Assembly (NCBI RefSeq): GCF_050003625.1
Contig: NC_134399.1
Coordinates: forward strand, 154,250,473 to 154,314,472
Direction of reading: 5' to 3'
DNA: 64,000 bases
From: Haematobia irritans
Lineage: Eukaryota; Arthropoda; Insecta; Diptera; Muscidae
Part shown: piece by piece, positions 11,331 through 21,650 of the stretch
How positions within the stretch are numbered: position 1 is the first letter of the stretch
Layout of the letters: every line of letters begins with the position of its first letter
The notes under the pieces: generated by a model
What the model saw: the letters and a program-made list of their open reading frames with translations, nothing else
The model's database searches: none
What the model was told of the DNA's origin: nothing
Translations under genes and position numbers: made by a program

Positions 11331-11389
11331 ATCAGTTAGCATACAATTTTGGAAAAATCTTTGTCTAATAATATATAATTATAAAAATT

Positions 11390-12143
11390 TGTAAAATTTT
11401 TCTACAGAAACAAAATTTTGACTAAATTTTCTGTAGAAATAAAATTTTGGCAAAATTTTCTATAGAAACAAAATTTTGATTAAATTTTCTATAGAAATAA
11501 AATTTTGGCTAAATTTTATATAGAAAAAAATATTTCTATAGTAATAAAATTTTGAAAACATTTTTTATAGCAGTGAGTATCAGTGAGCATCAGTAAGAAA
11601 CATTTTGAGAAAATTTGCTATAGAAATAAAATTTGACAATTTTTTCTTATAGAAATAAAATTTTGAAAAAATTATCAATAAAAATACAATTCTAGAACAA
11701 TTTTTGTGTAGTAAATAAATTTCTGCAAAATATTCTACAGAAACAAAATTTTGACTAAATTTTCTATAGAAATAAAATTTTGACCAAATTTTCTAATAAA
11801 AAAATGTATTACTATAAAACTTTGGCAAAATTTTCTATAGAAATAAAATGTTGACTTAAATTTTTATAGAAATAAAATTATCAATAGAAATAAAATTTTG
11901 AAAAAATTTTTGTGTAATAAATAAAATTTTGCAAAATCTTCTATAGAAATAAAATTTTGCAAAATATTCTATAGAAACAAAATTTTGACTCAATTTTCTA
12001 TAGAAATAAAATGTTGACTAAATTTTCTATAGAAAAAAATATTTCTATAGTAATAAAATTTTGAATAAATTTTTTATAGTAATAAAATTTTGAATAAATT
12101 TTTTATAGAAATAAAATGTTGACAAAATTTGCTATAGAAATAA
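11390..12143 (-). repeat. 29-bp satellite array S2, left part
   Basis: A diverged array of the same 29-bp unit in inverse orientation (AATAAAATTTTGACAAAATT with TTCTATAGA). The array is interrupted by the LINE at 12,144 and resumes for about 65 bp at 16,789. Confidence 0.85.
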
Positions 12144-12366
12144 TGGCAACCCTGGTACAAAACGTCAAAGTTTGGTTATTTTGCGGCTTGTTTTTTATTT
12201 AATATTTTTTCAAAAAAAAAAACAATATTTTATCACCGTTTCACATCATATGGGTTACCTATTTTGTTGCTGCATCAGTGGAAATCATTGTCATTTGAGT
12301 TAAAATACAAGAACATCAAAACACAGTGAGATTCGACTGATCTCACTTTGTCAGCGCACATAACAT

Positions 12367-13332
12367 ATGTCCGCCACTAAGAAACGACCAATAAACCAAA
12401 TCTCACCAGAGCATTTTACTGCTGCCACCACCAAAAAACCATTACATTGTATTCTCCCACCGAAAGCAGCAGAGGCTGAAAAGAGAATACCAACAGAAAC
12501 GTTAAGTATGGACAAACAACCTCTTCCAAATTGTTCAATGCCGGCTGCCAGCTCTAATGCGTCGCTGCCGCAACCGAACATTGAAGTCACAAAAACAACT
12601 GCAGACACTTTTTCTTGGGCTATGTTTGATGTACGACTCAGTGCAATGCTTGATGCTAAACTCAGTGATGTAGCAAAGAAGAGTGACGTAGCCAATTTAC
12701 ACGATGAGATACAGCAACTCCGTGAAGAAAACAGAATTTTAAAAGCTGAACTCAAAGAGACAAAACAACAAATGGAATCTTTTGAGCAATTTAGAAAACG
12801 GTCAAATGTTGTTGCTTCTGGTGTTATAAGCAACTCAATAAGTGACGCAGCCAGCAGTTTTATGAACATATGTACAACAATTTTGGGGGTTCAAGTAAAT
12901 ATTATAAACACACGTAAACTGCCATATAACAAGGGTTTTTTGTTTACGTTAAATTCAAACCTGGAAGCAAACTCTGTGTTAGCAGCTCGTCACAAACTGA
13001 AAGGCTCCAATATATATGTACAAAGAGACACTACTACAAACGAACGAAACAAACTCTATAATTTTCGTCAATTGGAAAAAAACTTGAAGAAGGACAACCC
13101 AAATTTAAAGATACGGCAAGGACATGCTCGCATCTTTATTGAGGATCGTCCTTTTGACTGGGATGAGGGAAATATTGTTGCCTTAAATGTAAATGACGCC
13201 GATTTCCTCCGCACAATCATTAATAAGGCTAAATTGACTTATAATATAACAACAAAAAACAGGAAACAGCCGAATAACGCATCTCATGCTACCTTCCATT
13301 CAAATACACCTAATGCAAACGTCTTAAATTAG
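12367..13332 (+). CDS. LINE ORF1 protein
   Basis: 321 residues. The start is the first ATG of the element in this frame, in good context (ACATATG). The first 80 residues are Pro/Ser/Thr/Ala-rich and look disordered. Residues about 95-142 form a heptad-rich coiled coil (LHDEIQQLREENRILKAEL). Then comes a region beginning NVVASGV that resembles the RRM-like and C-terminal domains of L1-type ORF1 proteins. No CCHC knuckles are seen. By analogy it would trimerise, bind the element RNA and act as a chaperone in the cytoplasm and nucleus. It ends in TAG at 13,330-13,332, and ORF2 follows in the same frame. Confidence 0.85.
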   Translation: MSATKKRPINQISPEHFTAATTKKPLHCILPPKAAEAEKRIPTETLSMDKQPLPNCSMPAASSNASLPQPNIEVTKTTADTFSWAMFDVRLSAMLDAKLSDVAKKSDVANLHDEIQQLREENRILKAELKETKQQMESFEQFRKRSNVVASGVISNSISDAASSFMNICTTILGVQVNIINTRKLPYNKGFLFTLNSNLEANSVLAARHKLKGSNIYVQRDTTTNERNKLYNFRQLEKNLKKDNPNLKIRQGHARIFIEDRPFDWDEGNIVALNVNDADFLRTIINKAKLTYNITTKNRKQPNNASHATFHSNTPNANVLN

Positions 13333-13338
13333 CAACCA
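13330..13338 (+). promoter_or_regulatory. Possible programmed stop-codon readthrough site (UAG CAA CCA)
   Basis: ORF1 ends TAG CAA CCA, which fits the UAG-CAR-YYA type I readthrough motif known from tobamoviruses. The frame stays open from this stop into ORF2. No in-frame ATG occurs until 13,420, which is downstream of the first conserved endonuclease strand. The nearest upstream ATG (13,313) is in another frame, so reinitiation there would not yield ORF2. Confidence 0.55.
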
Positions 13339-16300
13339 GTTGTGTGTCAGGTACTGTCCTATAATGTAGCAAACTTAAATAGTAAAACAAACTTTGGAAA
13401 CTTTTTCACTTACGTCAATATGTTCGATATTTTCTTTTTATATGAAACTCACATTACTAAAGATAAAAGAAACAACTTTACTCCTTATTTTAAAGATTAC
13501 GTTTTACGTTGGGTAGATGCAGTAAAGGTACATAGTGCCGGTAGAGCTAAAGGTGGTTGTCTTTTTGGGTACAAGAAATCAATTCAGAAAAGTTATACCT
13601 TGAAATTTAATAACATTTCCACAAACATTTTCCTTTCTGCTACTTTTGATAATTTGCAACTATGTTTTATACCTCTTTATTTGAATTGTAACGATTGGGC
13701 GAACGATTTTTCAAAACTGGAACAATTCCTTGTAGAGCTGAGGCCATCATCCTTTTTCATTGTAGGCGATTTAAATGCGCGCGTAGGTGAGGGGCAGTCC
13801 ATAGAAGTATTACCCGACTTATGTCAGAATTGCAAGGTGGAGCGTATATCAAAGGATAAGTGTACTGATTCCAGGGGTCGGAGAATTTTAAATTTAGTTG
13901 ATGATTTGGGCGGGGTAATCTTGAATGGACGATGTGAGGGTGATACACAGGGAGAGTTTACTTTTTGCGGGGTACGGGGCTCATCAGTCATTGATTATGG
14001 TATTGCTTCTTTGGATATTTTGCAACTTTTGAGCAACTTTGTTATACCCTGCAAGACTTATTCGGATCACATGCCTCTAGAAATTTCTATCAGGACGACT
14101 ATGTCTAACACTTATAGGACATGCACTTTGCCACCGAAATTGAGGTGGTTTCCACATAAGATGGAAATGTACTGCAACACGATCAATAGGTTGAATGACT
14201 CTGACTATTTATTTTCTGACTCGGATATTAACGTCAAAGTCGATGTACTTATAACGAAAATTTATACCGCAGCGAACAGGACAGAAAGTAAACGTTTTTT
14301 CGAAAGGAAAAACAGATGGTTTGATGCACAATGTGAAAATGCAAGGAGACGTATGCTCAGGCATCTTAATAATTACCGCAGATACAACAATCAAATTTGT
14401 AGGAAACATTATATAAGGAGTAGATCTCAGTATTCAAGATTGTGTAGTAGCAAAAAGCTTGCACTATACAATGCCGATATTGATAGTCTGAACAGCATTA
14501 GGAACTCTGCTGATTGGTGGAAATTGGCGAATAGACTAAGAAACAAACCCCCCGGTATAGGTAATGACTTAGATGCGACGTCCTTCCGTGAATATTTTAG
14601 TCAATTACTATCTGACAATTTAGGTACGTGTAACATAGATTGGTGTATGCCTTACCAGGTGGACCCGTTCCTAGACAGTCCCTTTGAGATGCGTGAGTTA
14701 AAGTTTGTACTTAAAAATACTAAGAATAATAAAGCTCCTGGACTGGACAGAATTCCTTTTGAATTTTATAAACATGCTCCTTTTTCATTCTTGCGGGAAG
14801 TCCTACACATACTAAATTTAATTTATTTGCGTGGAAATATCCCTTCTTCTTTCAGTAGTTCGATTATTATACCGCTACATAAAAAGGGTGATGTTAACGA
14901 AGTGTCGAATTATCGTGGGCTGTCACTTTTGGACACTTTTTATAAAATTTTTACTGGCTTGCTCTTAGACAGGATTAACCTATGGATTATACAGAATGAT
15001 ATCTTGAATGAATTCCAGGCAGGTTTTAGACAAGGTTATTCAACGGTAGACAATATCTTCAATCTAATGAGCATTATCCACTTGAACCGGAAGGACAATA
15101 AGAAAACCTATGCTTTCTTCGTGGACTTTTCTGCCGCGTTTGATATGATACCACGCAACTCTCTATTCTTCAAACTAGCCAGAATGGGACTCTCCACCAA
15201 AGTGATAAGTACACTTCAAATGATTTATGGCGACACAGTCAGCCAAGTATGGGACGGTACTTCGTTATCAGAACCGTTTGCGGTTACGAAGGGAGTGCGT
15301 CAGGGCTGTATATTGAGTCCAGTGCTATTCTGTTTGTATCTGAACGATCTACATGACACTCTACCAGGGGGTATGTACATTGGGGGTGTTGAAATTAAAT
15401 TGCTGATGTACGCGGATGATATTGTCATTCTATCCGATTCGCCAACGGAGCTTCAAAGGATGATACGGGCGTTATGGGAGTATTGCTCTATTTGGGGACT
15501 GAAACTTAACTTGAATAAGTCCAAAATTGTTGTTTTCAGGGAAGGGTCTAGATTTGACAGCAGATTGACTTGGTTTTATGGTTCTCAACCCATAAGTGTT
15601 GTCAATGAATACAACTATCTAGGGTTAAACCTCACTTATAACCTCTCATTTAAAAAGCATGTCACAAGTAAACTTCGGACTGCAAAGATGGCAATAAATT
15701 CCACTTGGCAACGATATTTACTGAATAGTCGTATTCAGTTATCGAAGAAAATGAAAATTTTTAACACTGCTGCCAAATCCATCTTGTTTTATGGGGCACA
15801 AGTCTGGGGATTCTGTCGGCACGAGGAAGTTGAAAAGCTTTTCAGATTCTTTATCAAGAAGATACTTTTCTTACCCGACAACACACCAAATTATATGTTA
15901 CACATCGAAACAGGTCTCCCTAGTTTATTTACGGAAACTCTAAAATTGCATTTTACCTATATTAGGAAAGTTCTGGCGATGCCTAGTACAAGACTACCTC
16001 GTATATTAGCTGAGAGGACAATCGAATTGGGTGTGTTCTGGGCTGGAAGTTGGGTTGATATAAGCGGTGGGTTTAACATTGATTTCGATTTCGACACTAG
16101 GAATAGAGAACTAGGCATGTTGCAAGACAGAGTACTCGAATGTGTTAAACGACAAGAGAGTGATCTATACAGGAACAGGGCACTGGCTTCTCAATTCCAT
16201 GAACACTATCCGAATCTAAGATACGATTTCCCTCCTTATTTTGTGGATACTAATTCGCAGACAGTTATAAGTTTGATATTTCGTGCAAGGTGTGCTCTCT

Positions 16301-16563
16301 TCAACCTGGGTGCGAGAGCTTTCCGAAATGACACAGATGGCACTTGTACAATTTGTAATTTACAGGTCCCTGAAAACACTTTTCATTTTATTGGGGTATG
16401 TCCAGTATATGCATACGGAAGGAGAAAATGTTTTGGAAAGAGCCCTCTAACACTAAACGATTTTTACGACATACTAAACGGCAACCACTTTAAGCCTCTC
16501 ATAAATTATTTAACATATAGCCTTAGATACAGGAAACTTATCATGAATGAATTTGATGCATAG
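13333..16563 (+). CDS. LINE ORF2: APE endonuclease plus reverse transcriptase
   Basis: About 1076 codons, uninterrupted, in the same frame as ORF1. Numbering here starts at the GTG at 13,342. The APE-type endonuclease opens with SYNVANLN (residues 6-13) and includes VGDLNAR, DYGIAS and YSDHMPLE. The reverse transcriptase carries APGLDRIPFEF, YRGLSLLDTFYKIF, QAGFRQGYSTVDNIF, VDFSAAFD, GVRQGCILSP and the catalytic YADD at residues 690-693. A C-terminal C1002-x2-C1005-x9-H1015-x4-C1020 motif could bind nucleic acid. The enzyme would nick target DNA and copy the element RNA by target-primed reverse transcription. There is no ATG at the start: the first is at 13,420 (residue 27), inside the endonuclease fold, so translation probably depends on readthrough of the ORF1 stop or on non-AUG initiation. 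Confidence 0.9.
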   Translation, partial: QPVVCQVLSYNVANLNSKTNFGNFFTYVNMFDIFFLYETHITKDKRNNFTPYFKDYVLRWVDAVKVHSAGRAKGGCLFGYKKSIQKSYTLKFNNISTNIFLSATFDNLQLCFIPLYLNCNDWANDFSKLEQFLVELRPSSFFIVGDLNARVGEGQSIEVLPDLCQNCKVERISKDKCTDSRGRRILNLVDDLGGVILNGRCEGDTQGEFTFCGVRGSSVIDYGIASLDILQLLSNFVIPCKTYSDHMPLEISIRTTMSNTYRTCTLPPKLRWFPHKMEMYCNTINRLNDSDYLFSDSDINVKVDVLITKIYTAANRTESKRFFERKNRWFDAQCENARRRMLRHLNNYRRYNNQICRKHYIRSRSQYSRLCSSKKLALYNADIDSLNSIRNSADWWKLANRLRNKPPGIGNDLDATSFREYFSQLLSDNLGTCNIDWCMPYQVDPFLDSPFEMRELKFVLKNTKNNKAPGLDRIPFEFYKHAPFSFLREVLHILNLIYLRGNIPSSFSSSIIIPLHKKGDVNEVSNYRGLSLLDTFYKIFTGLLLDRINLWIIQNDILNEFQAGFRQGYSTVDNIFNLMSIIHLNRKDNKKTYAFFVDFSAAFDMIPRNSLFFKLARMGLSTKVISTLQMIYGDTVSQVWDGTSLSEPFAVTKGVRQGCILSPVLFCLYLNDLHDTLPGGMYIGGVEIKLLMYADDIVILSDSPTELQRMIRALWEYCSIWGLKLNLNKSKIVVFREGSRFDSRLTWFYGSQPISVVNEYNYLGLNLTYNLSFKKHVTSKLRTAKMAINSTWQRYLLNSRIQLSKKMKIFNTAAKSILFYGAQVWGFCRHEEVEKLFRFFIKKILFLPDNTPNYMLHIETGLPSLFTETLKLHFTYIRKVLAMPSTRLPRILAERTIELGVFWAGSWVDISGGFNIDFDFDTRNRELGMLQDRVLECVKRQESDLYRNRALASQFHEHYPNLRYDFPPYFVDTNSQTVISLIFRARCALFNLGARAFRNDTDGTCTICNLQVPENTFHFIGVCPVYAYGRRKCFGKSPLTLNDFYDILNGNHFKPLINYLTYSLRYRKLIMNEFDA

Positions 16564-16770
16564 AAATACGCAGAAGCAAACTATTTTTTGTTATTATTGT
16601 TATTATTATTATTATATTTTTTATTTATTATACATTTCAATCAAACTGTTTCACATATATAATACAATAATGCCGATCTGACACACAACAAAATTGTTAT
16701 GTCATATAAGATTTTTCTTTAATAATTGTTAAACAATTTATCTGATGTAAAAGAATTATCAATAAAATCT

Positions 16771-16790
16771 TTTCTAATCTAATCTAATCT
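16771..16790 (+). other. LINE 3' tail (TCTAA)n
   Basis: Tandem TCTAA pentamers follow AATAAAATCTTTT and precede the target duplication. Pentanucleotide tails replace poly(A) in some LINE groups and are read as template-jump products. Confidence 0.8.
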
Positions 16791-16860
16791 ATAGAAATAA
16801 CATTTTGACAAATTTTTCTATAAAAAAGAACTTTGAAAAAATTTTCTATCAATATTCCAC
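16789..16860 (-). repeat. 29-bp satellite array S2, right part
   Basis: ATAGAAATAACATTTTGACA and following bases continue the array interrupted at 12,143. It decays after about 16,855. Confidence 0.7.
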
Positions 16861-17560
16861 ATATGTATATGGCCTTAAAATAAAATTAAAAAAATAATAA
16901 TTTCGATTGTTCGAAATATTTCAAATAAATTGACATGGGCATTAAAATGGATCGATCCAGCCCATCTGCTAGTCTAACATTCTAGGAAACATAAAAAGAT
17001 AGCTGTAATTGGAAGTTGATTTTCATTTACAATCATGCTGTACATTGATCGAATGAATAACACAATGGAAACTAATTTGCGTAAAAACTTGCTTAGTTAC
17101 AACAATGTGAAGTGTTTTAAAAAATTTGGTTTAGTCGGAGCCTGAGTCGAGCAAAATTTTTACGCCTCCGACTCTAGAAAAATCTTCAGACTCCGGCTCC
17201 ACAGCCCTGGTTGTTAGATGGCATATACTATCACCACATATCTAACGATTCAATATTTCAGTTAACTAAATGACGATTTATTTAAATCATATTTTTCTTT
17301 ATTTTAAGGAAAATTTGCCTTATGTTTAAAGACATACAACTTTAATGAAGGGAAGAAAATTTCCAAAATTTGTGTTTTAAATTTAATAAAATTTCCTTTA
17401 AAGCAAAGATTATAAACTAACTTTTACTCGTAATTAAAATTGCATTATTTTAAAAGAAATTTGTCCCTAATATTGTATAAATTGCGTATCCAAAAATTTA
17501 AATTGCATAATCTTTACTACCATGTAAATAGTTTTTCATTGCACCTAAAAGTAGTCAGAT
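16861..17560. other. Interval with foldback relic, no gene
   Basis: 17,240-17,550 is a decayed copy of the long arm of the foldback at 22.1-23.3 kb (shared GACATACAACTTTAATG, AAAATTTGTGTTTTAAATTT). 17,100-17,215 carries short TCGGAGCC/GACTCCGGC words. No ORF or splice structure of note. Confidence 0.4.
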
Positions 17561-17923
17561 ATGGTCCATTTGTAATAAAATTCGACCTATATCAATAACA
17601 ATTACTTGTGCCCAGTTTTAAGTTGATAGCGGCATATAATGTCATCACAAAGCAAATTTTCAAACGGATCAGATGAAATTTGCTTTTTTTTAAGGCTCCG
17701 AAAGTCAAAACTAGTCCATCTTCGAACTTGACCTGCCTTCAGACAAAAGACGAGTTTGTGCCAAATTTCAGCACGATAGCTTCATTATTGAAGACTGTAG
17801 CGTGATTACAACAGACAGATGGACATGCTTATATCGTCTTAGAATTTCTCCCTGATCAAGAACATATATACTTTATATAGGCGGAAATCGATATTTCGAT
17901 GTGTTACAAACGGAATGGCAAAC
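17561..17923 (+). repeat. HINE-like family C/B 3' fragment
   Basis: ACTTGTGCCCAGTTTTAAGT, an ACAGACAGATGGACATGC tract, the CGTCTTAGAATTTCTCC core and TTCGATGTGTTACAAACGGA are all 3' parts of these elements. Mariner copy 1 is inserted just before the terminal hairpin. Confidence 0.6.
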
Positions 17924-18095
17924 TTAGGTTGGCTGATAAGTCCCCGGTCTGACACACAGATGGCGTCGCTAGTATTAAGTGCATATTATTTTTATATAGT
18001 ACCAACCTTCAAATGATTCGTGTCAAAATTTGACGTCTGTAAGTCAATTAGTTTGTGTGATAGAGCGTCTTTTGTGAACCAACTTTTGTTATTGT

Positions 18096-19483
18096 GAAAA
18101 AAAGGAAAAAAAGAAATTTCTTGTTTTGATAAAATACTGTTTTCTGAAGGAAAAAAATACGGTGGAAGCAAAAACTTGGCTTGATAATGAGTTTCCGTAC
18201 TCTGCCCCAGGGAAATCAACAATAATTGATTGACATGCAAAATTCAAGCGTGGTGAAATGAGCACGGAGGACGGTGAACGCAGTGGACGCCCGAAAGAGG
18301 TGGTTACCGACGAAACCATCAAAAAAATCCACAAAATGATCCACAAAATGAAGTTGATCGAGATAGCAGAGGCCTTAAAGATATCAAAGGAACCTGTTGG
18401 TCATATCATTCATCAATATTTGGATATGCGGAAGCTCTGTGCAAAATGGGTGCCGCGCGAGCTCACATTTCACCAAAAACAATAACGTGTTGATGATTCT
18501 GAGCGGTGTTTGCAGCTGTTAACTCGTAATACAACCGAGTTTTTTCGTCGATATGTGACAATGGATGAAACATGGCTCCATCACTACACTCCTGAGTCCA
18601 ATCGACAGTCGGCTGAGTGGACAGCGACCGGTGAACCATCTCCGAAGCGTGGAAAGACTCAAAAGTCCGCTGGCAAAGTAATGGCCTCTGTTTTTTGGGA
18701 TGCGCATAGAATAATTTTTATCGATTATCTTGAGAAGGGAAAAAACCATCAACAGTGACTATTATATGGCGTTATTGGAGCGTTTGAAGGTCGAAATCGC
18801 GGCAAAACGGCCCCATACGAAGTAGAAAAAAGTGTTGTTCCACCAAGACAACAAACCGTGCTACAAGTCATTGAGAACGATGGCAAAAATTAATGAATTG
18901 GGCTTCGAATTGCTCCCCTCCCACCGTATTCTCCAGATCTGGCCCCCAGCGACTTTTTCTTGTTCTCAGACCTCAAAAGGATGCTCGCAGGGAAAAAATT
19001 TGGCTGCAATGAAGAGGTGATCGCCGAAACTGAGGCCTATTTTGAGGCAAAACCGAAGGAGTACTAACAAAATGGTATCAAAAAATTGGAAGGTCGTTAG
19101 GTTAGTTTAGGTTAGGTTAGGTGGCAGCCCGATGTATCAGTCTCACTCAGACTATTCAGTCAATTGTGATACCACATTGGTGAACTTCTCTCTTATCACT
19201 GAGTACTGCCCGATTCCATGTTAAGCTCAATGACAAGGGTCCTCCTTTTTATAGCCGAGTCGGAACGGAGTGCCACATTTCAGTGAAACCACTTAGAGAA
19301 GCTTTGGAACCCTCAGAAATGCCACCAGCATTACTGAGGTGGGATAAACCACCGCTGAAAAACTTTTTGGTGTTCGGTCGCAGCAGGAATCGAACCCACG
19401 ACCTTGTGCAAAGCGGTGGCTCCGGCACGGTGGAAGCTCGTTATAATCGTTATATCGCTCTTGAAGGGAACTATGTTGAATAA
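18096..19483 (+). pseudogene. mariner transposase pseudogene (copy 1)
   Basis: The frames cover almost the whole DD34D transposase: an HTH N-terminal half (AEALKISKEPVGHIIHQYLD), the first catalytic Asp in MDETWLHHYTPES (18,561), the second in VLFHQDN (about 18,846), and the C-terminal end (LEGNYVE, stop at 19,481). It is dead. The start ATG present in copy 2 is AGG here (about 18,097-18,105). Early frameshifts, a stop at 18,483, and a one-base loss near 18,920 before the third Asp break the frame. A SINE splits the last 15 codons. Confidence 0.9.
19100..19430 (-). mobile_element. tRNA-derived SINE, family 1, copy 1
   Basis: The element lies inside the mariner with a 13-bp duplication TGGAAGGTCGTTA/TGGAAGCTCGTTA (one mismatch). 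On the minus strand it has a tRNA-like head with box B GGTTCGATTCC, a body shared with the copy at 57,985, and a tail of CCTAA pentamers (seen on + as TTAGG). It needs a LINE reverse transcriptase in trans. Confidence 0.85.
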
Positions 19484-19486
19484 TAA

Positions 19487-21364
19487 CAAGTATATACGGC
19501 CGTAAGTTCGGCCAGGCCGAAGCTTATGTACCCTCCATCATGGATTGCGTAGAAACTTCATCTAAACACTGCCATCCACAATCGAATTACTTAAGTTGCG
19601 GTAACGCTTGCCGATGGCAAGGTATCTTAAAACCTCCTAACACCATCTTCTAAATTGTATGTAAGTCCATACGTGGTATATATTAAATCAAAAATGATCG
19701 ATCCAATACGTATATAATTCAGTTTGACAAAGTAGACATAAAATTTTGACAAAATTTTCTACAGAAATAAAATTTTAACAAAATTTTCTATAGAAATAAA
19801 ATTTTCACAAAATGTTCTATAGAAATAAAAATTTTCACAAAATTTTCTATAGAAAGAAGATTTTGACAAAAATTTCTACAGAAATAAAATTTTAACAAAA
19901 TTTTCTATAGAAAAAAACTTTTGACAAAATTTTCAATAGAAATAAAATTTTGGTAGATTATTTTTGGCTCGAGTGGCAACCATGATTATGAACCGAATAA
20001 AATTTTGACAAAATTTTCTCTAGAAATAAAATTTTGAAAAAATTTTCTATAGAAATAAAATTTTGACAAAATTTTCTATAGAAATAAAATTTTGACAAAA
20101 TTTTCTATAGAAATAAAATTTTGGTAGATTATTTTTGGCTCTAGTGGCAACCATGCTTATGAACCGATACGGACCAATTTTTGTGTGATTGGACCAATTT
20201 TGGTGTAGTGGTTAGCGACCATATACTAACACCACGTGCCTAATTTGAACCCGATCGGATGAATTTTGTTCCTCCAAGAGGCTCCGGAGGTCAAATCTGG
20301 AGAATATTTTATATGGGGGCTATATATAATTATGGACCAATATGGATCAATTCTGGCACGGTTGTTAGAGACCATATACCAATACCATGTACCAAATTTC
20401 AGCCGGATTGGATGCAATTTGCTCTTCTTTGAGGCTTCGCAAGCTTAATCTGGAGATCGGTTTATATGGGGTCTATATACAATCATGGACCGATGTGGAT
20501 CAATTTTTGCATGGTTGTTAGAGACCATATACCAACATCATGTACCAAATTTCAGCCGGATCGGATGAAATTTTCTTCTCTTTGAGGCTCCGCAAGCCAA
20601 ATCTGGGGATCGGTTTATATGGGGGCTATATATAATTATGGACCGATGTGAACCAATTTTTGCATGGTTGTTAGAGACCATATACCAACACCATGTACCA
20701 AATTTCAGCCGGATCGGATGAAATATGCTTCTCTTAGAGGCTCCACAAGCCAAATCTGGGGATCGGTTTATATGGGGGCTATATATAATTATTGACCGAT
20801 GTGAACCAATTTTTGCATGGTTGTTAGAGACCACATACCAACACCATGTACCAAATTTCAGCCGGATCGGATGAAATTTGCTTCTCTTTTAGGATCCGCA
20901 AGCCAAATCTGGGGATCGGTTTATATGGGGGCTATATATAAATTTGTACCGATGTGGACCAATTTTTGCATGGTTGTTAGAGACCATATACCAACACCAT
21001 ATACCAAATTTCAGCCGGATCGGATGAAATATGCTTCTGTTAGGGGCTCCACAAGCCAAATCTGAGGGTCCCTTTATATGGGGGCTATACGTAAAAGTGG
21101 ACCGATATGGCCCATTTTCAATACCATCCGACCTACATCGATAACAACTACTTGTGCCAAGTTTCAAGTCGATAGCTTGTTTCTTTCGGAAGTTAGCGTG
21201 ATTTCAACAGACGGACGGACGGACGGACGGACATGCTTAGATCGACTCAGAATTTCACCACGACCCATAATATATATACTTTATGGGGTCTTAGAGCAAT
21301 ATTTCGATGTGTTACAAACGGAATGACAAAGTTAATATACCCCCATCCTATGATGGAGGGTATA
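19487..21364 (+). mobile_element. HINE-like family B element, copy 1 (inside mariner 1)
   Basis: The element starts CAAGTATATACGGCCGTAAG, followed by the palindrome TTCGGCCAGGCCGAA and TATGTACCCTCCATCATGGA. It ends CCCATCCTATGATGGAGGGT followed by ATA. In order it holds a head, a 29-bp satellite block (19,735-20,130), five or so 153-bp modules with TATATGGGGGCTATA cores, a (GGAC)n tract near 21,215, the core ATCGACTCAGAATTTCACC, and the terminal hairpin. The mariner 3' UTR resumes with no obvious duplication beyond A-rich bases. Confidence 0.75.
19735..20130 (-). repeat. 29-bp satellite block S3 inside family B
   Basis: About 12 units of AATAAAATTTTGACAAAATT-type repeat, split by TTTTGGTAGATTATTTTTGG and GAGTGGCAACCATGATTATG. 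The same flanks border arrays at 7.2, 52.3 and 62.4 kb, showing that this block belongs to the HINE element. Confidence 0.85.
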
Positions 21365-21432
21365 AAAACGAAGTTTGACAAAAAAAAACTGTGTTTTTCT
21401 TTGTTAGACCGGGGACTTATCAGCCAACCTGT

Positions 21433-21650
21433 TATGTGGTCCATATATAATTCTAAACATATCTTATATGAAACCATTCAATAACAACTTCTATCGCCAA
21501 ATTTCAAGTCGAGAGCTTCTTTCGTTGGGAAGTTAGCGTGATTTCAACAATGCAAACAATATTTTGTTTGGACCAATCCTGAAAATATATATGCTTGAAG
21601 CAAAATGTTTTTGGGCTTTATGTTACAGAAGCGATTTTTTTTTTTTTGAG
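21433..21650. repeat. HINE fragment followed by family D fragment
   Basis: 21,436-21,545 has CCATATATAATTCTAAACAT and TTTCAAGTCGAGAGC pieces of a HINE body. 21,545-21,650 has family D sequence (ATATATATGCTTGAAGCAAA and the inverse of AAATCGCTTCTGTAACAT). Confidence 0.5.

Larger units (their letters stand above)
12144..16788 (+). mobile_element. Complete non-LTR retrotransposon (LINE) with two intact ORFs
   Basis: The element is bounded by a perfect 12-bp duplication CTATAGAAATAA (12,132-12,143 and 16,789-16,800) made from the satellite it landed in. It has a 223-bp 5' UTR starting TGGCAACCCTGG, ORF1 (coiled coil plus nucleic-acid-binding region), ORF2 (APE-type endonuclease, reverse transcriptase, C-terminal CCHC), a 3' UTR of about 225 bp, an AATAAA just before the tail, and a (TCTAA)n tail in place of poly(A). 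The 5' end is not truncated and neither ORF has internal stops or frameshifts, which is rare among LINE copies and suggests recent insertion. I cannot fix the clade by eye; CR1/Jockey/I-type groups are the candidates. It is the only potentially autonomous element in the window. Confidence 0.9.
17924..21432 (+). mobile_element. irritans-type mariner (Himar-like), copy 1, carrying two later insertions
   Basis: The left TIR (AGGTTGGCTGATAAGTCCCC) and right TIR (GGGGACTTATCAGCCAACCT) bound the element, with TA after the right end. The 5' and 3' UTRs match copy 2. Removing the SINE (19,100-19,430 plus one duplication) and the family B HINE (19,487-21,364) leaves about 1.3 kb, the full length of a mariner. 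The irritans subfamily was named from the horn fly, which fits the proposed host group. Confidence 0.9.

Noticed and set aside
12351..12869. 172-codon frame on minus
   Set aside because: Antisense to the well-supported LINE ORF1; no domain of its own.
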